DNA from: Novosphingobium acidiphilum DSM 19966
Lineage (GTDB): Bacteria > Pseudomonadota > Alphaproteobacteria > Sphingomonadales > Sphingomonadaceae
Length of the DNA stretch: 40,335 nucleotides
Assembly: GCF_000429005.1 (NCBI RefSeq)
Contig: NZ_AUBA01000026.1
Span: 1-40,335, forward strand
Reading direction: 5' to 3'
The notes under the pieces were generated by a model. That model was not told where the DNA came from and did no database searches. It saw nothing but the letters and a program-made list of their open reading frames with translations. A program made the translations under genes and the position numbers. Of the stretch, positions 26,601 to 34,477 are shown one piece after another (the stretch's first letter is position 1; the number at the start of each line of letters is the position of its first letter).

Positions 26601-27012
26601 GACGCATGCGCGTGTCATCGGTGGCGATGAAATTGCCCTGATGATCAAGCGTCATCAGGGTGGGCGCCACCCAGTCAAGCTGTCCCGCCTGATGCTTCAA
26701 GCTGTCGACCGCGCCTTCACCGAACGGCGAATAGAACCCGATCGTCAGATTTTGCGCCTGGTGTGCAGGCGCCACCCCGCGCCGCCCGAACAAGGCGGAC
26801 AAGCTGCGCGACAGCCGGCCGACCTGGGTGCGCAAAGGCAGGGGCTGGGGGCGTTCAAAGCCCAGCTTCAACGGTTGTGACGATGGAACCGTGGCGACCG
26901 TGGTGGCAAAGGCCAGCGCCGTGATGATCAGAACCGCGATCGCGGCAAAGGCGGCACGGCGCGTCCAACGGCGACGACGGCCGGTGGGATCAAAGAAAAT
27001 CGGACGTTGCAC
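23647..27012 (-). CDS. Trifunctional GH18-like / polysaccharide deacetylase / family 2 glycosyltransferase fusion
   Basis: A 1121-residue inner-membrane protein starting at a GTG preceded by GGGGA. In order: a short cytoplasmic arginine-rich start; TM helix (about 18-42); a GH18-like domain (about 85-400) with GDAGVMIDFE, where E200 is the expected catalytic acid, and VLMAYDEHY; a NodB-type deacetylase (about 465-670) with TFDDGPDP and HSYTHP; then two membrane helices (685-730). The GT2 domain (745-985) has D784/D785, DAD at 835-837, AEDQD at 925-929 and QRFRW near 963, the markers of processive synthases. C-terminal membrane helices follow. Known relatives make or modify beta-1,4/1,6 aminosugar polymers. 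The combination predicts synthesis, de-N-acetylation and trimming of an exported polysaccharide (inference). Confidence 0.94.
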   Translation of the reverse strand: MQRPIFFDPTGRRRRWTRRAAFAAIAVLIITALAFATTVATVPSSQPLKLGFERPQPLPLRTQVGRLSRSLSALFGRRGVAPAHQAQNLTIGFYSPFGEGAVDSLKHQAGQLDWVAPTLMTLDHQGNFIATDDTRMRRVLAGQIRRPLVVDVVQNIANGAWDGAGTTRALANPARRATIERSIDDALDANGDAGVMIDFESMPANGVGLVRQFIGELHARLAPKHKLVTVTLPIDDEAWNTRAFAAVADKIVLMAYDEHYMTGPAGPIASNNWFVSHLGDALKGVPANKVIVALGSYGYDWHGGDADPVTVEEAWMSALDSGTRPTWDKASGNAGFAFDDDNDANPATPGIRHDVWIIDAATSWNQMQVLGKFGIGSVAVWRLGSEDPGFWTALSTWRQGGKARPNLGPLREMTNVDIEGNGEILRVDSVPQSGNRSLAYDPHSSLIVDENYDQLPTPYVVRRTGNRPKQIALTFDDGPDPRYSPQILSILERYRVPGTFFVIGENGVENRGILERILADGSEIGNHSYTHPNMADVSDTGIRLELNTTQRLIEAYTGRSTRLFRAPYFGDAEPTTPDELGPALIAQQQGYTVVGLHGDPGDWQKRTADDIFQRTIAAVEGATSDRTVNVVLLHDGGGDRSQTVLALPRIIEKLRADGYTFVPASQLAGLDRDAVMPKVEGWDLVAVRLDVGIFVLLAGLLSGLKWMFFFAIALGVIRAVGMTALALFAGRDDDMQPPLDAPDGPWRPLVSVIIPAYNEERVIESSVHRILASNYHPMEVIVADDGSKDRTSEIVTAAFGDEPRVRLMTMVNGGKANALNRALAAASGEIVVALDADTQFEPETIARLVRWFSDEDIGAVAGNAKVGNRVNLVTRWQAVEYVTAQNIERRALTRFDAIMVVPGAVGAWRRSALEEVGGYPEDTLAEDQDLTIAIQRKGWKVAYDENAVAWTEAPETLRALGKQRFRWAYGTLQCLWKHRGIIPDRTPSGLAFVGMPQAWMFQIVFAMISPLIDLALAISIVGTGVRIAQHGWAQTQTDVLRMLVYWIGFTTVDLACGWIAYRLDVREKTFPGILLLTQRFVYRQLMYGVVIRAVGAALSGLGIGWGKLERTGRVNTQAPIG

Positions 27013-27291
27013 GGATGTCCCCGGTTTGATGTCGCCTGCCTATAGCACTGTCCGGGTGACGATGGACAGCCGGGTTGGCATCACAACGAAGGGACCGTCC
27101 CGCTGCCCTGCCGACAGACTGACCATCGCCATGATACGCCCTATGGCGCTGCACCCGAACCCGCGATGATCACCGCATGACCAATTGGCAATGCCCGGCT
27201 CCGCAGACCGGCAACTGTTCCAAATTCCCGAACATCGCCATGCAGAACTTTCCACCTGACGCAGATCGGCCCGCTGCGCTAGACTGCCCGC
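27013..27291. other. Divergent intergenic region, fusion gene / dioxygenase gene
   Basis: About 280 bp with no gene I can support. Apart from the predicted dioxygenase promoter at its right edge I see no repeats or conserved RNA. Confidence 0.5.
27256..27284 (+). promoter_or_regulatory. Predicted promoter of the dioxygenase gene
   Basis: CTGACG (27256-27261), 17 nt, then CTAGAC (27279-27284). The start codon at 27292 would be at or next to the transcription start, giving a leaderless or nearly leaderless message. Matches to sigma-70 hexamers are only moderate. Confidence 0.35.
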
Positions 27292-28146
27292 ATGACCCGA
27301 CGCCAGCCCACCTTTTTCCTGTCGCACGGCGGCGGCCCCTGGCCCTGGCTGGACGGCGAATTTCGCCGCGGTTTCGACTGGCTTGAGGCATCGCTCAGGG
27401 CGTTGCCCGCGCAACTGCCCGAGGCCCCGCGCGCTGTGCTGGCCGTATCGGGCCATTGGGAAGAGGCCGGATTTACCGTGTCGGGCGCATCGCGCCCGGG
27501 CATGGTCTATGACTATTCCGGCTTTCCCGAACATACCTATCACATTTCCTATCCCGCACCCGGATCGCCCGAACTTGCCGCGCAGGTTGTGGCACTGGGT
27601 GCTGCGGCGGGCATTGCCATCGGCACCGATCCGGCACGCGGGTTCGATCATGGCACATTTTCGATGATGCAGCCGATCTACCCCGACGCCGATGTGCCGG
27701 TGGTCAGCCTGTCGCTGCGCCAGGGCTATGACCCGGCCGCGCATATTGCGCTGGGCCGTGCGCTCGCGCCGTTGCGCGATACCGGCGTGGTGATCGTGGG
27801 TTCGGGCTTGTCGTGGCACAATCTGCGCATGTTCGATCCGCGCGCCGCCGTGCCCTCGGCCGCGTTCGACGCATGGCTGCGCCAGGCGCTGACCAATCCC
27901 GACCCGGCCGCACGTGTCGCCGCACTGGAGGCATGGGATCAGGCGCCCGCCGCACGCATTGCCCATCCGCGCGAAGATCACCTGATCCCGCTGATGGTTG
28001 CAGTGGGGGCCGCGGGCGACGATCCGGCCACCTGCATTTATTCGCAAGACGATCTGCGTGGCGGGATCACCGCGTCGGCCTGGCGGTTCGGCACCGATGT
28101 GACCCCCACCGGGTTCGACAGGCTGCAGCGGGCGTCAGCCACCTAG
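27292..28146 (+). CDS. LigB/DODA-type extradiol ring-cleavage dioxygenase
   Basis: A 284-residue protein of the class III extradiol dioxygenase superfamily, like E. coli YgiD (DOPA 4,5-dioxygenase activity). The metal-ligand pattern is present: His12 in FLSHGGGP, His55 in VSGHWE and His230 in HPREDHLIPL, with His176 in GSGLSWHN as a second-shell or catalytic residue. Other hallmarks are YDYSGFPEHTYHISYPAPG and RGFDHGTFSMMQPIYP. The physiological substrate is unknown. The upstream promoter leaves almost no leader. The 3' end overlaps that of the NodT-type gene on the other strand by 12 nt. Confidence 0.94.
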   Translation: MTRRQPTFFLSHGGGPWPWLDGEFRRGFDWLEASLRALPAQLPEAPRAVLAVSGHWEEAGFTVSGASRPGMVYDYSGFPEHTYHISYPAPGSPELAAQVVALGAAAGIAIGTDPARGFDHGTFSMMQPIYPDADVPVVSLSLRQGYDPAAHIALGRALAPLRDTGVVIVGSGLSWHNLRMFDPRAAVPSAAFDAWLRQALTNPDPAARVAALEAWDQAPAARIAHPREDHLIPLMVAVGAAGDDPATCIYSQDDLRGGITASAWRFGTDVTPTGFDRLQRASAT

Positions 28147-29535
28147 CGCACGATGACAGCGCACCAGCGCGGCCGCGAGCGCGTTCTGCGCGGCCAAGAG
28201 CGCGCGTTGCGACGTGATCCGGCGGCTTCGCGCCGCAACCAGGTCGGCCTCGCTCGATTGCCCGGCGCGCAGGCTGGCCCGCACCTGGTCAAGCAGCCCC
28301 GCCTCTGCCGCATCGGCCGCGCGGCGTGCCGCCAGCGCGTGTTGCGCCCCATCCAGCACCAGGAATGCGTTTTCGACGTCGCCGCCTGCGTCAAGCACGC
28401 TGCCGCGATAGGCGGCCAAAGCCTCGCGCTCGGCGCCGCGCGCGCCGGCGACTTCGGCATCGACCCGGCCGAAATCGAACAGCCGCCAGCGCAATCCGAC
28501 CGCACCGGTGATCACATTGGCCGAATTGCCGCCCAGCAGCGACAGATCGTTGCTGGAAAACCCGAACAGGCCCGCCAGGCTGAATTTGGGCCAGTATTCG
28601 GCCAGCGCCGCGCCGATCCGTGCATGGCTGGCGCGCAAGCGCGCCTCGGCCACCACAAGGTCGGGACGGTGACGCAACAGATCGGCAGGCGCGCCTGCCG
28701 CCGGTGCGCGCGCCACCGGCATGGGTGCATCCGCCGCCACGGTATCAAGCCCGGGCAGGTCGGATCCGGCCGGCCGCCCGGTCAGTATGGCAAGGCGGTT
28801 GCGCGCGGTGCCAATTGCGGTTTGCGTATCGGGCAAGACCGCATCGATCGCCGCCAGCGTCACCCGCGCTTCATCGGCATCGCGCCGTGCGCCGTCACCG
28901 CGTGCAACCCGGGCCATGGCAATCTGCGCGCCCCGCGCGATCAGATCACGTTGCTGCAGCAACAGCGCCCGATCGGCGCGCGCGCTGCGCCAGGCCAGAT
29001 AGGCATCGGCAATTTCTGCGGCCGTGGCCAGCCGCGCCGCCTCGAGCGCGGCGCGTGCAGACACCGCGTCGGCCTGCGCGGCACGACCCTGTGCCGCAAT
29101 GCCCCCGGCAAAATCGATGTCCCAATTGACCGAAAGCCCCGCATCGCCCTGGTTCTGCACCCGCGACAGACCGGGCACATACGGCACCAGCCGGCCCAGC
29201 CCGCTGTCGATCGATTGCCGCTGGCGTGCCAGCGTGCCTTGCGCCTGCCCCTGCGGCAGCAGGGCAGCATGCGCCGCGCACGCGGCGCTGCGCGCCTGGT
29301 CCAAGCGTGCCAGCGCCATCGCGATATCGGTGTTGCCGGCAAGGCCCGCGGTGATCAGCGCGTCAAGCTGCGGATCGGCGAAGTCGTGCCACCATTGCGG
29401 ATCGGCCGGGCGCGTCTCGGTATTGGCCGCATGCCATGCCGGGGCCAGTGGCACATTGGGGGCATTGTAGGGCCCGGCCATCGCGCAGGCGCCCAGCAGC
29501 AGCGGGACCAGCGCTGCGGTGATACGGCGGATCAT
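28135..29535 (-). CDS. Efflux outer-membrane lipoprotein, NodT/OprM family
   Basis: The outer-membrane channel of a tripartite pump, 466 residues. The ATG at 29535 overlaps the permease stop as ATGA and gives a lipoprotein signal, ALVPLLLGAC, with lipidated Cys17; the frame extends upstream only as a shadow inside the permease gene. NAPNVPLAPAW after the Cys, PQWWHDFADPQLDALI, and the two related OEP repeats with long coiled-coil Ala/Arg stretches fit the family. LFGFSSNDLSLLGG and WRLFDFGRVDAEV are conserved barrel/helix segments. It is the third gene of the adaptor-permease-channel operon. Confidence 0.95.
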   Translation of the reverse strand: MIRRITAALVPLLLGACAMAGPYNAPNVPLAPAWHAANTETRPADPQWWHDFADPQLDALITAGLAGNTDIAMALARLDQARSAACAAHAALLPQGQAQGTLARQRQSIDSGLGRLVPYVPGLSRVQNQGDAGLSVNWDIDFAGGIAAQGRAAQADAVSARAALEAARLATAAEIADAYLAWRSARADRALLLQQRDLIARGAQIAMARVARGDGARRDADEARVTLAAIDAVLPDTQTAIGTARNRLAILTGRPAGSDLPGLDTVAADAPMPVARAPAAGAPADLLRHRPDLVVAEARLRASHARIGAALAEYWPKFSLAGLFGFSSNDLSLLGGNSANVITGAVGLRWRLFDFGRVDAEVAGARGAEREALAAYRGSVLDAGGDVENAFLVLDGAQHALAARRAADAAEAGLLDQVRASLRAGQSSEADLVAARSRRITSQRALLAAQNALAAALVRCHRALGG

Positions 29536-32500
29536 GCCGGCACTCCTTGCGGCAAAGCGGGTTGGTCGGGGGTTTTGCCGGCCAGCAACAGATAAAGCGC
29601 GGGCGTGGCAATCCGTGCGAGCAGCGTCGATGTGACCAGCCCGCCGATCATCGTGATCGCCATCGGCGCATAGAGGCCGCTGCCCTCGATCGCCAGCGGC
29701 AGCAGCCCGCCGACAGCCGTGATCGAGGTCAGCAACACCGGCAGAAAGCGGGTTTCGCCCGCGCGTTCGACTGCCGCGCGCACCGGCATGCCATCGGCGC
29801 GCAGCTGTTCGGTAAAATCGACCAGCAGGATCGAATTCTTGATCTCGATCCCGACCAGCGCAATCATGCCCACCGCAGCGGTGAACGACAGGCTGTTGCC
29901 GGTCAGCCACAGCGCCAGCACCGCACCGAAAAAGCCCAGCGGGATCACCGTCGCGACCGCCAGCACATTGCGGAAACTGCCGAATTCCAGCACCAGCACC
30001 GCCAGGATGCCGACCGTTGCCACGACGATCGCGGGCAGCAGGCCGCCAAAGCTGCGGGCAGAGCTTTCCGCTTCTCCGGCCACTTCCAGATGGTATCCCG
30101 GCGGCAATGGCACCGCCGTGTTCAACTGTGCCACCGCGTCGCTGGTGGCGCGTGCGACCAGCACGCCCTTGGCGACATAGGCGGTAAGCGTGACCGCACG
30201 TTCGCGCTGGTGTCGCTCGATTGCGCCTGGTCCGCTGTCGAGCGCGGTCTGCGCCAGCGCCGACAGCGGCACGCTGCCCCCGGTCATGGTTGGCACAAAG
30301 ATCCGGTCAAGCGCGCCGATCTCGTGCCGCCCCGCCATCGGCAGCCGCACGGTCACCGGATATTGATCGCCATCGCCGTCGCGCACGATTGCGGGTGACG
30401 CGCCGCCGATGGCCAGTTGCACCGCCTGGCGCACCGCGCCGGGTGCCACCGCCAGCGCGCGGGCACGGTCTTCGTCCACCGCGAGTTGCAGATCGGTGCG
30501 CCGTGCGCGCAGCGGATTGGCCACGTCGCGCAACGACGGCACGCCGCGCAGCGCGTTTTCACCGGCATCGGCCAGGCGCGTCAGCACCGCAATATCGGGG
30601 CCGACAATGCGCAACGCGACAGGCGCCTCGATCTGCGGACCCTGCACGAATTCGATCACTTTGATCCGTGCGCCGGGAATGCGCGCAAAATCGGCGCGCA
30701 ATCCGGCCAGCACGGCGGGCGAATGCGCCGCGTCCCAGCGATGAAACGCAGCCGCCACTTCGCCAAGCGCGGGGTCTTCGGCAGAGGCGGGGTTGTTGTA
30801 GTACAGCTGCGGATTGCCCCGCCCGGCGTTTTCGATGGTCCAGGCCACCGATGGTTCGCGCGCCAGCCGCGCGGCCACCGTGTGCACCACGCGATCGGTG
30901 GCGCTGAGCGCGGTGCCGCGCGGCATTTCGATGCGCACCATGAATTGTGGCAGGTCGGCAGGGGGAAACAGGCTGCTGCCAATCGCGGCAGTCAGCGGCA
31001 CCGCCAGCAGTGCCACCAGCGCGATCAGCCCCAGCGCGGGCCAGGGCCGGTCGAGCGCGCGGTGCAGCAAAGGGCTGTAGAGGCGTTCGATCGCGGTGTG
31101 CAGGCCACGCAGCAGGCGGTTGCCCTCGGGATCGGCATCGCGCGGCAGCAGGCGGCTGGCGATGAACGGGATCAGCGTCAACGCCACGATCAGCGACCCA
31201 CCGACCGTGCCCAGCACCGCCACCGGCAGCGACCGGATGAATTCGCCCGACCCTTCGGGCAACGCGATCAGCGGCAGAAAGGCAAACATCAGGCACGCGG
31301 TACAGCCCAGCACCGCCAGCGCGATCTGCCCGGTGCCGGCAATCGCGGCATGGGTGCGGCTGGCACCCGAACGCAACCAGCGCGACACATTTTCGATCAC
31401 CACGATCGCATCATCGACCAGCAGCCCCAGCGACAGCACAAACCCTGCCACCGACAGCTGGTTGAGATTGTACCCGGCCAAAGCCAGCACCAGCACGCCA
31501 ATCAGCAGCGACACCGGAATGGCAATCATCACCACGCCTGCCGCGCGCCAGCCAAGCGGCAGCAACGTGATCCCGACAATCACGAAGGCCAGCAGGAAAT
31601 CGCGCGCCAGCTGGTGCATGCGGTGCTGCACATTGGTCGCCTGTTCAAACCCCGTCGCCATGCGCACGCTGCCTGGCAAGGTGCGGGCAAAAGCCTCGGT
31701 CGCGGCGTGCAGCCGCGCGGTCAGCACGCCGATATCCTGCCGATCGCCCTGCGATGCGGTCACCAGCACCGCGCGGTGCCCGTTATACCGCACGACGTGG
31801 GTGGGTTCTGCGGTGGTCCAGTGCACCTGCGCAACATCGCCCACGGTCAGCATCCTGCCCGACGGCGTGGGCAGGGGCACGGCCGCCACCGCGGCGGCAT
31901 CGGGGTAATCGCCCGCATAGCGCAGATTGAACCGCCGATCGCCGGCATTGACCGATCCGATCGGGGTATCGATCCCGGCCGCGCGCAACGCATCGACCAC
32001 CGCACCCGGCGCCAGGCCGATCGCTGCCAGCCGCGTCGTATCCAGCGATACGGCCAGTTCGTTCTGCGGCACCCCGTGCACCTCGGCCAGGCGAATACCG
32101 GGCAGCCGCGCGAACCGGTCGCGCAGATCGCGCGCCGATTTGTCGAGTGCGCGCATCGGCAGGATATCGCTGCTCAGCGCGATCTGCACGATGGGCACAT
32201 TGTTGGGCCTTGCCCTGTCGATATCGAGCCGGGTTATCCCCGCGGGCAGGCGGCTGCGCAATCCGTTCACTTCGCGCACGACTTCGTCGTATTTGCGGTC
32301 GGTGTCGGTGCCCCAGACATATTCGGCACGGATGACCACCACCCCGTCGCTGCTGGTCGAGCTGATTTCGCGCAACCCATCAAGGCCGGCCAGCGCATCC
32401 TCCAGCGGCTTGGCCACTTGCGCTTCGATATCGCGCGGATTGGCCCCGGGCAGGACGGCGGTGACAATATACAGCGGAAAGTTCAGCTGCGGGTCTTCGG

Positions 32501-32606
32501 TCTGCGGCATCCGGACAAAGGTCAGCACGCCCAGCGCCGCGATCAGAATTGTTGCGAGCAGCGAAAACTGCCAGCGATTGACCGCAAAGGCGATGATCCG
32601 GCTCAT
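29532..32606 (-). CDS. RND efflux permease (HAE/AcrB-like)
   Basis: A 1024-residue inner-membrane proton antiporter with the usual twelve-helix, two-half architecture and two large periplasmic loops. Proton-relay residues are present: the Asp pair at 398-399 in LGLLVDDAIVVIENV (helix 4) and a Lys near 923 in VGIEIKNSILLVDF (helix 10). N-terminal VRMPQTEDPQLNFP and PLEDALAGLDGL are family signatures, here closer to the MexF/MdtB-like or cation-cluster subset than to AcrB itself. The start overlaps the adaptor stop by 4 nt. The substrate is not predictable. Confidence 0.97.
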   Translation of the reverse strand: MSRIIAFAVNRWQFSLLATILIAALGVLTFVRMPQTEDPQLNFPLYIVTAVLPGANPRDIEAQVAKPLEDALAGLDGLREISSTSSDGVVVIRAEYVWGTDTDRKYDEVVREVNGLRSRLPAGITRLDIDRARPNNVPIVQIALSSDILPMRALDKSARDLRDRFARLPGIRLAEVHGVPQNELAVSLDTTRLAAIGLAPGAVVDALRAAGIDTPIGSVNAGDRRFNLRYAGDYPDAAAVAAVPLPTPSGRMLTVGDVAQVHWTTAEPTHVVRYNGHRAVLVTASQGDRQDIGVLTARLHAATEAFARTLPGSVRMATGFEQATNVQHRMHQLARDFLLAFVIVGITLLPLGWRAAGVVMIAIPVSLLIGVLVLALAGYNLNQLSVAGFVLSLGLLVDDAIVVIENVSRWLRSGASRTHAAIAGTGQIALAVLGCTACLMFAFLPLIALPEGSGEFIRSLPVAVLGTVGGSLIVALTLIPFIASRLLPRDADPEGNRLLRGLHTAIERLYSPLLHRALDRPWPALGLIALVALLAVPLTAAIGSSLFPPADLPQFMVRIEMPRGTALSATDRVVHTVAARLAREPSVAWTIENAGRGNPQLYYNNPASAEDPALGEVAAAFHRWDAAHSPAVLAGLRADFARIPGARIKVIEFVQGPQIEAPVALRIVGPDIAVLTRLADAGENALRGVPSLRDVANPLRARRTDLQLAVDEDRARALAVAPGAVRQAVQLAIGGASPAIVRDGDGDQYPVTVRLPMAGRHEIGALDRIFVPTMTGGSVPLSALAQTALDSGPGAIERHQRERAVTLTAYVAKGVLVARATSDAVAQLNTAVPLPPGYHLEVAGEAESSARSFGGLLPAIVVATVGILAVLVLEFGSFRNVLAVATVIPLGFFGAVLALWLTGNSLSFTAAVGMIALVGIEIKNSILLVDFTEQLRADGMPVRAAVERAGETRFLPVLLTSITAVGGLLPLAIEGSGLYAPMAITMIGGLVTSTLLARIATPALYLLLAGKTPDQPALPQGVPA

Positions 32607-33655
32607 GCCCCGATCACCGCGACCAGCTGGCCTTCGCCAACGAAGCCGGCCCCGGCCGTGATCACCCGCGCACCCACGGGCAGACCGGCCACCAGCGCAT
32701 CGCGATCATCAAATCCGAAAAATCGCACCTGTTGCCGCCGCGCATGGCCACCTCGATCGATCAGCCACAGGCTGGCACCCGCGGTCCCGGCATCGATCAG
32801 CGCCTCGGCGGGCACGCGCTGCTGCGCCTGCGGCAGACCGGATCGGGCAAAGTCCACCGCCGCAGGGGTACCGCTGGCCAGCGCGATCGGGGCATCGAGC
32901 CGGACTTTGACCGCCACCAGCCCGCTGTGCGCATCGGCGCTGCCGGCGATGCGCCAGACGTGTGCAACGATCGGGGCCATGGCATCGCCACACCAGACTT
33001 GCGCCATCTGCCCCTGTTGCAAATGCGCGGCAACAGGGGCCGGAACATCGGCGATCGCGATCTGCGGCGATGAGCGGTCGGCCACGCGCACCACCGCCTG
33101 CCCGGCATTGACGGTTTCACCCTGTTCGGCGCGGCGCGCCAGCACCAGCCCGGCAAACGGCGCGCGCAGCCGGGTCGAGGCAAGGTCATAGCGCGCCCCG
33201 GCCAGGCCCGCCGCGCTGGCCCGCGCCGCGTCGCGCGCCGCCTCCGCGGCGGCCGGGCTGGTTGCACCATCGCCCACCAGGCTGGCGATGCGCGCGGCAT
33301 CGCGCTGGTCGCGCGCGGCGCCGGCGGCATGCATCGCCTCGGCCGCGGCAAAGGCATCGGGTTCGATCGCAGCCACCACGGTGCCCGCGGCGATCCGGTC
33401 GCCGGGTTGCAACCCCATTCGGGTCAATCGTCCCGGCACCCGGAACGACAGATCTGCTTCGCGGTCGTAATGGAGCGTCGCGGCAAAGCGCTGCCCCGCA
33501 GGCGGCACACCATCCGCAGCCGCGACCGTGATCGCGCGCACCGCCAGCGGCGCGGGGGCGGCAGCTTCGGCCTGCGGCTTTGCCAGCGCCAGACCCAGCG
33601 CGCCTGCCCCGGCGGCAGCAATGACGACAAAGGCAATCAGGCGGCGATCGGTCAT
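32603..33655 (-). CDS. RND efflux periplasmic adaptor (MFP/HlyD type)
   Basis: A 350-residue membrane-fusion protein: N-terminal membrane anchor (LIAFVVIAAAGAGALGLALA), then a beta-barrel start. The lipoyl halves are DLSFRVPGRLTRMGLQPGDRIAAGTVVAAIEPD and LRAPFAGLVLARRAEQGETVNAGQAVVRVA, separated by a short Ala-rich hairpin. It is the first gene of the pump operon, divergent from a TetR regulator. Its promoter must lie among the CTATC-N3-GATAG repeats 28-82 nt upstream. Confidence 0.95.
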   Translation of the reverse strand: MTDRRLIAFVVIAAAGAGALGLALAKPQAEAAAPAPLAVRAITVAAADGVPPAGQRFAATLHYDREADLSFRVPGRLTRMGLQPGDRIAAGTVVAAIEPDAFAAAEAMHAAGAARDQRDAARIASLVGDGATSPAAAEAARDAARASAAGLAGARYDLASTRLRAPFAGLVLARRAEQGETVNAGQAVVRVADRSSPQIAIADVPAPVAAHLQQGQMAQVWCGDAMAPIVAHVWRIAGSADAHSGLVAVKVRLDAPIALASGTPAAVDFARSGLPQAQQRVPAEALIDAGTAGASLWLIDRGGHARRQQVRFFGFDDRDALVAGLPVGARVITAGAGFVGEGQLVAVIGA

Positions 33656-33682
33656 GGCGTGCTGTCCCCCAGCGCAGTGAGT

Positions 33683-33737
33683 CTATCGATGATAGGCTAT
33701 CGACGATAGGTCTTCAAGCGATACCTATCATCGATTG
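33683..33737. promoter_or_regulatory. Operator array for the TetR-regulated RND pump
   Basis: CTATC-GAT-GATAG (33683-33695) and CTATC-GAC-GATAG (33697-33709) are adjacent, 14 bp apart. A third site, CTATC-ATC-GATTG (33725-33737), starts exactly 28 bp (2 x 14) further on. All lie between the divergent pump and tetR genes. A TTGACG hexamer (33739-33744) directly follows site 3 and may be the tetR -35. Spacing and symmetry fit cooperative binding of a TetR dimer that controls both directions (inference). Confidence 0.72.
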
Positions 33738-33773
33738 GTTGACGCCGCCGGCGATCTGCGCGAAACCCGCCGC

Positions 33774-34403
33774 ATGAACGAGCCCATCAGACGCGCTCGC
33801 ACCGGAGAGCGTCGCGAACAGATCCTGGACGTAGCGCTGCGCCTGTTCGGCGAACGCGGCGCAGGCAGCGTGACCACGCGGCAGATTGCCCAGGCGGTGG
33901 GCATATCGCAGCCATCGCTCTATGCCCATTTTGCCACGGCCGACGCGATTGCGGATGAACTGTGCGTGCGCGCGTTCGATGTGCTGCACACCCGGTTTGA
34001 AGCGATGGCCGCCGCTGTCACCGATCCATGGGACAGGCTTGACGCGCTCGGCCGGGCCTACATCGAATTCGGGCTGGAACACCCCGACATGTACCGCATC
34101 GCGTTCATGCCCACGCGCCAGATGCAGCCGCCACAGGGCATGACCTTTGATCTGGAAACCACCGATCCGGGCCTGGCCGCGGGATTGCGCGCCTTTGCCT
34201 CGTTGCGCGATACGATCGCAACGATCCGGGGCGGCGATGATGGCGAAGGGCCGGTGATTGCACAGACCATCTGGGCGCTGGTGCACGGCCTGACATCGCT
34301 GCTGATCAGCAAGCCCTATTTCCCCTGGGCACAACGCGAGCGACTGATCGCCGAAGTGCTGATCATGGCGCGCGTTCACCTGGCCAGCCGGCGGATCGCC
34401 TGA
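33774..34403 (+). CDS. TetR/AcrR-family regulator of the RND pump
   Basis: A 209-residue regulator from ATG 33774; a TTG at 33735 is in frame but lies within operator site 3. The helix-turn-helix is RREQILDVALRLFGERG plus VTTRQIAQAVGISQPSLYAHF (about residues 12-52). The C-terminal ligand domain has WDRLDALGRAYIEFGLEHPDMYRIAFM, typical of the WHG-type TetR C-domain. It is divergent from the pump operon with three candidate operators between, which suggests autoregulated repression. Confidence 0.93.
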   Translation: MNEPIRRARTGERREQILDVALRLFGERGAGSVTTRQIAQAVGISQPSLYAHFATADAIADELCVRAFDVLHTRFEAMAAAVTDPWDRLDALGRAYIEFGLEHPDMYRIAFMPTRQMQPPQGMTFDLETTDPGLAAGLRAFASLRDTIATIRGGDDGEGPVIAQTIWALVHGLTSLLISKPYFPWAQRERLIAEVLIMARVHLASRRIA

Positions 34404-34442
34404 GCCCGCGGCATTGCTTTGCTGCCCGAACGATGCGGCACC

Positions 34443-34471
34443 TTGTTTCGTTCATTCGAATGAATTAATCC
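34443..34471 (+). promoter_or_regulatory. cecR promoter with a palindromic operator in its spacer
   Basis: TTGTTT (34443-34448), 17 nt, TAATCC (34466-34471). The spacer contains the perfect 14-bp palindrome TTCATTCGAATGAA (34451-34464). The start codon is at 34478, so the message is probably leaderless. A repressor on the palindrome would block RNA polymerase directly; the adjacent CecR-like protein is the natural candidate. Confidence 0.6.
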
Positions 34472-34477
34472 TGCGCG

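Noticed and set aside
30417..33191. 924-codon plus-strand frame opposite the RND permease and adaptor genes
   Set aside because: It is rich in Arg, Gln, His and Pro with no recognisable motif, and the opposite strand has clear RND and MFP families in a complete operon.
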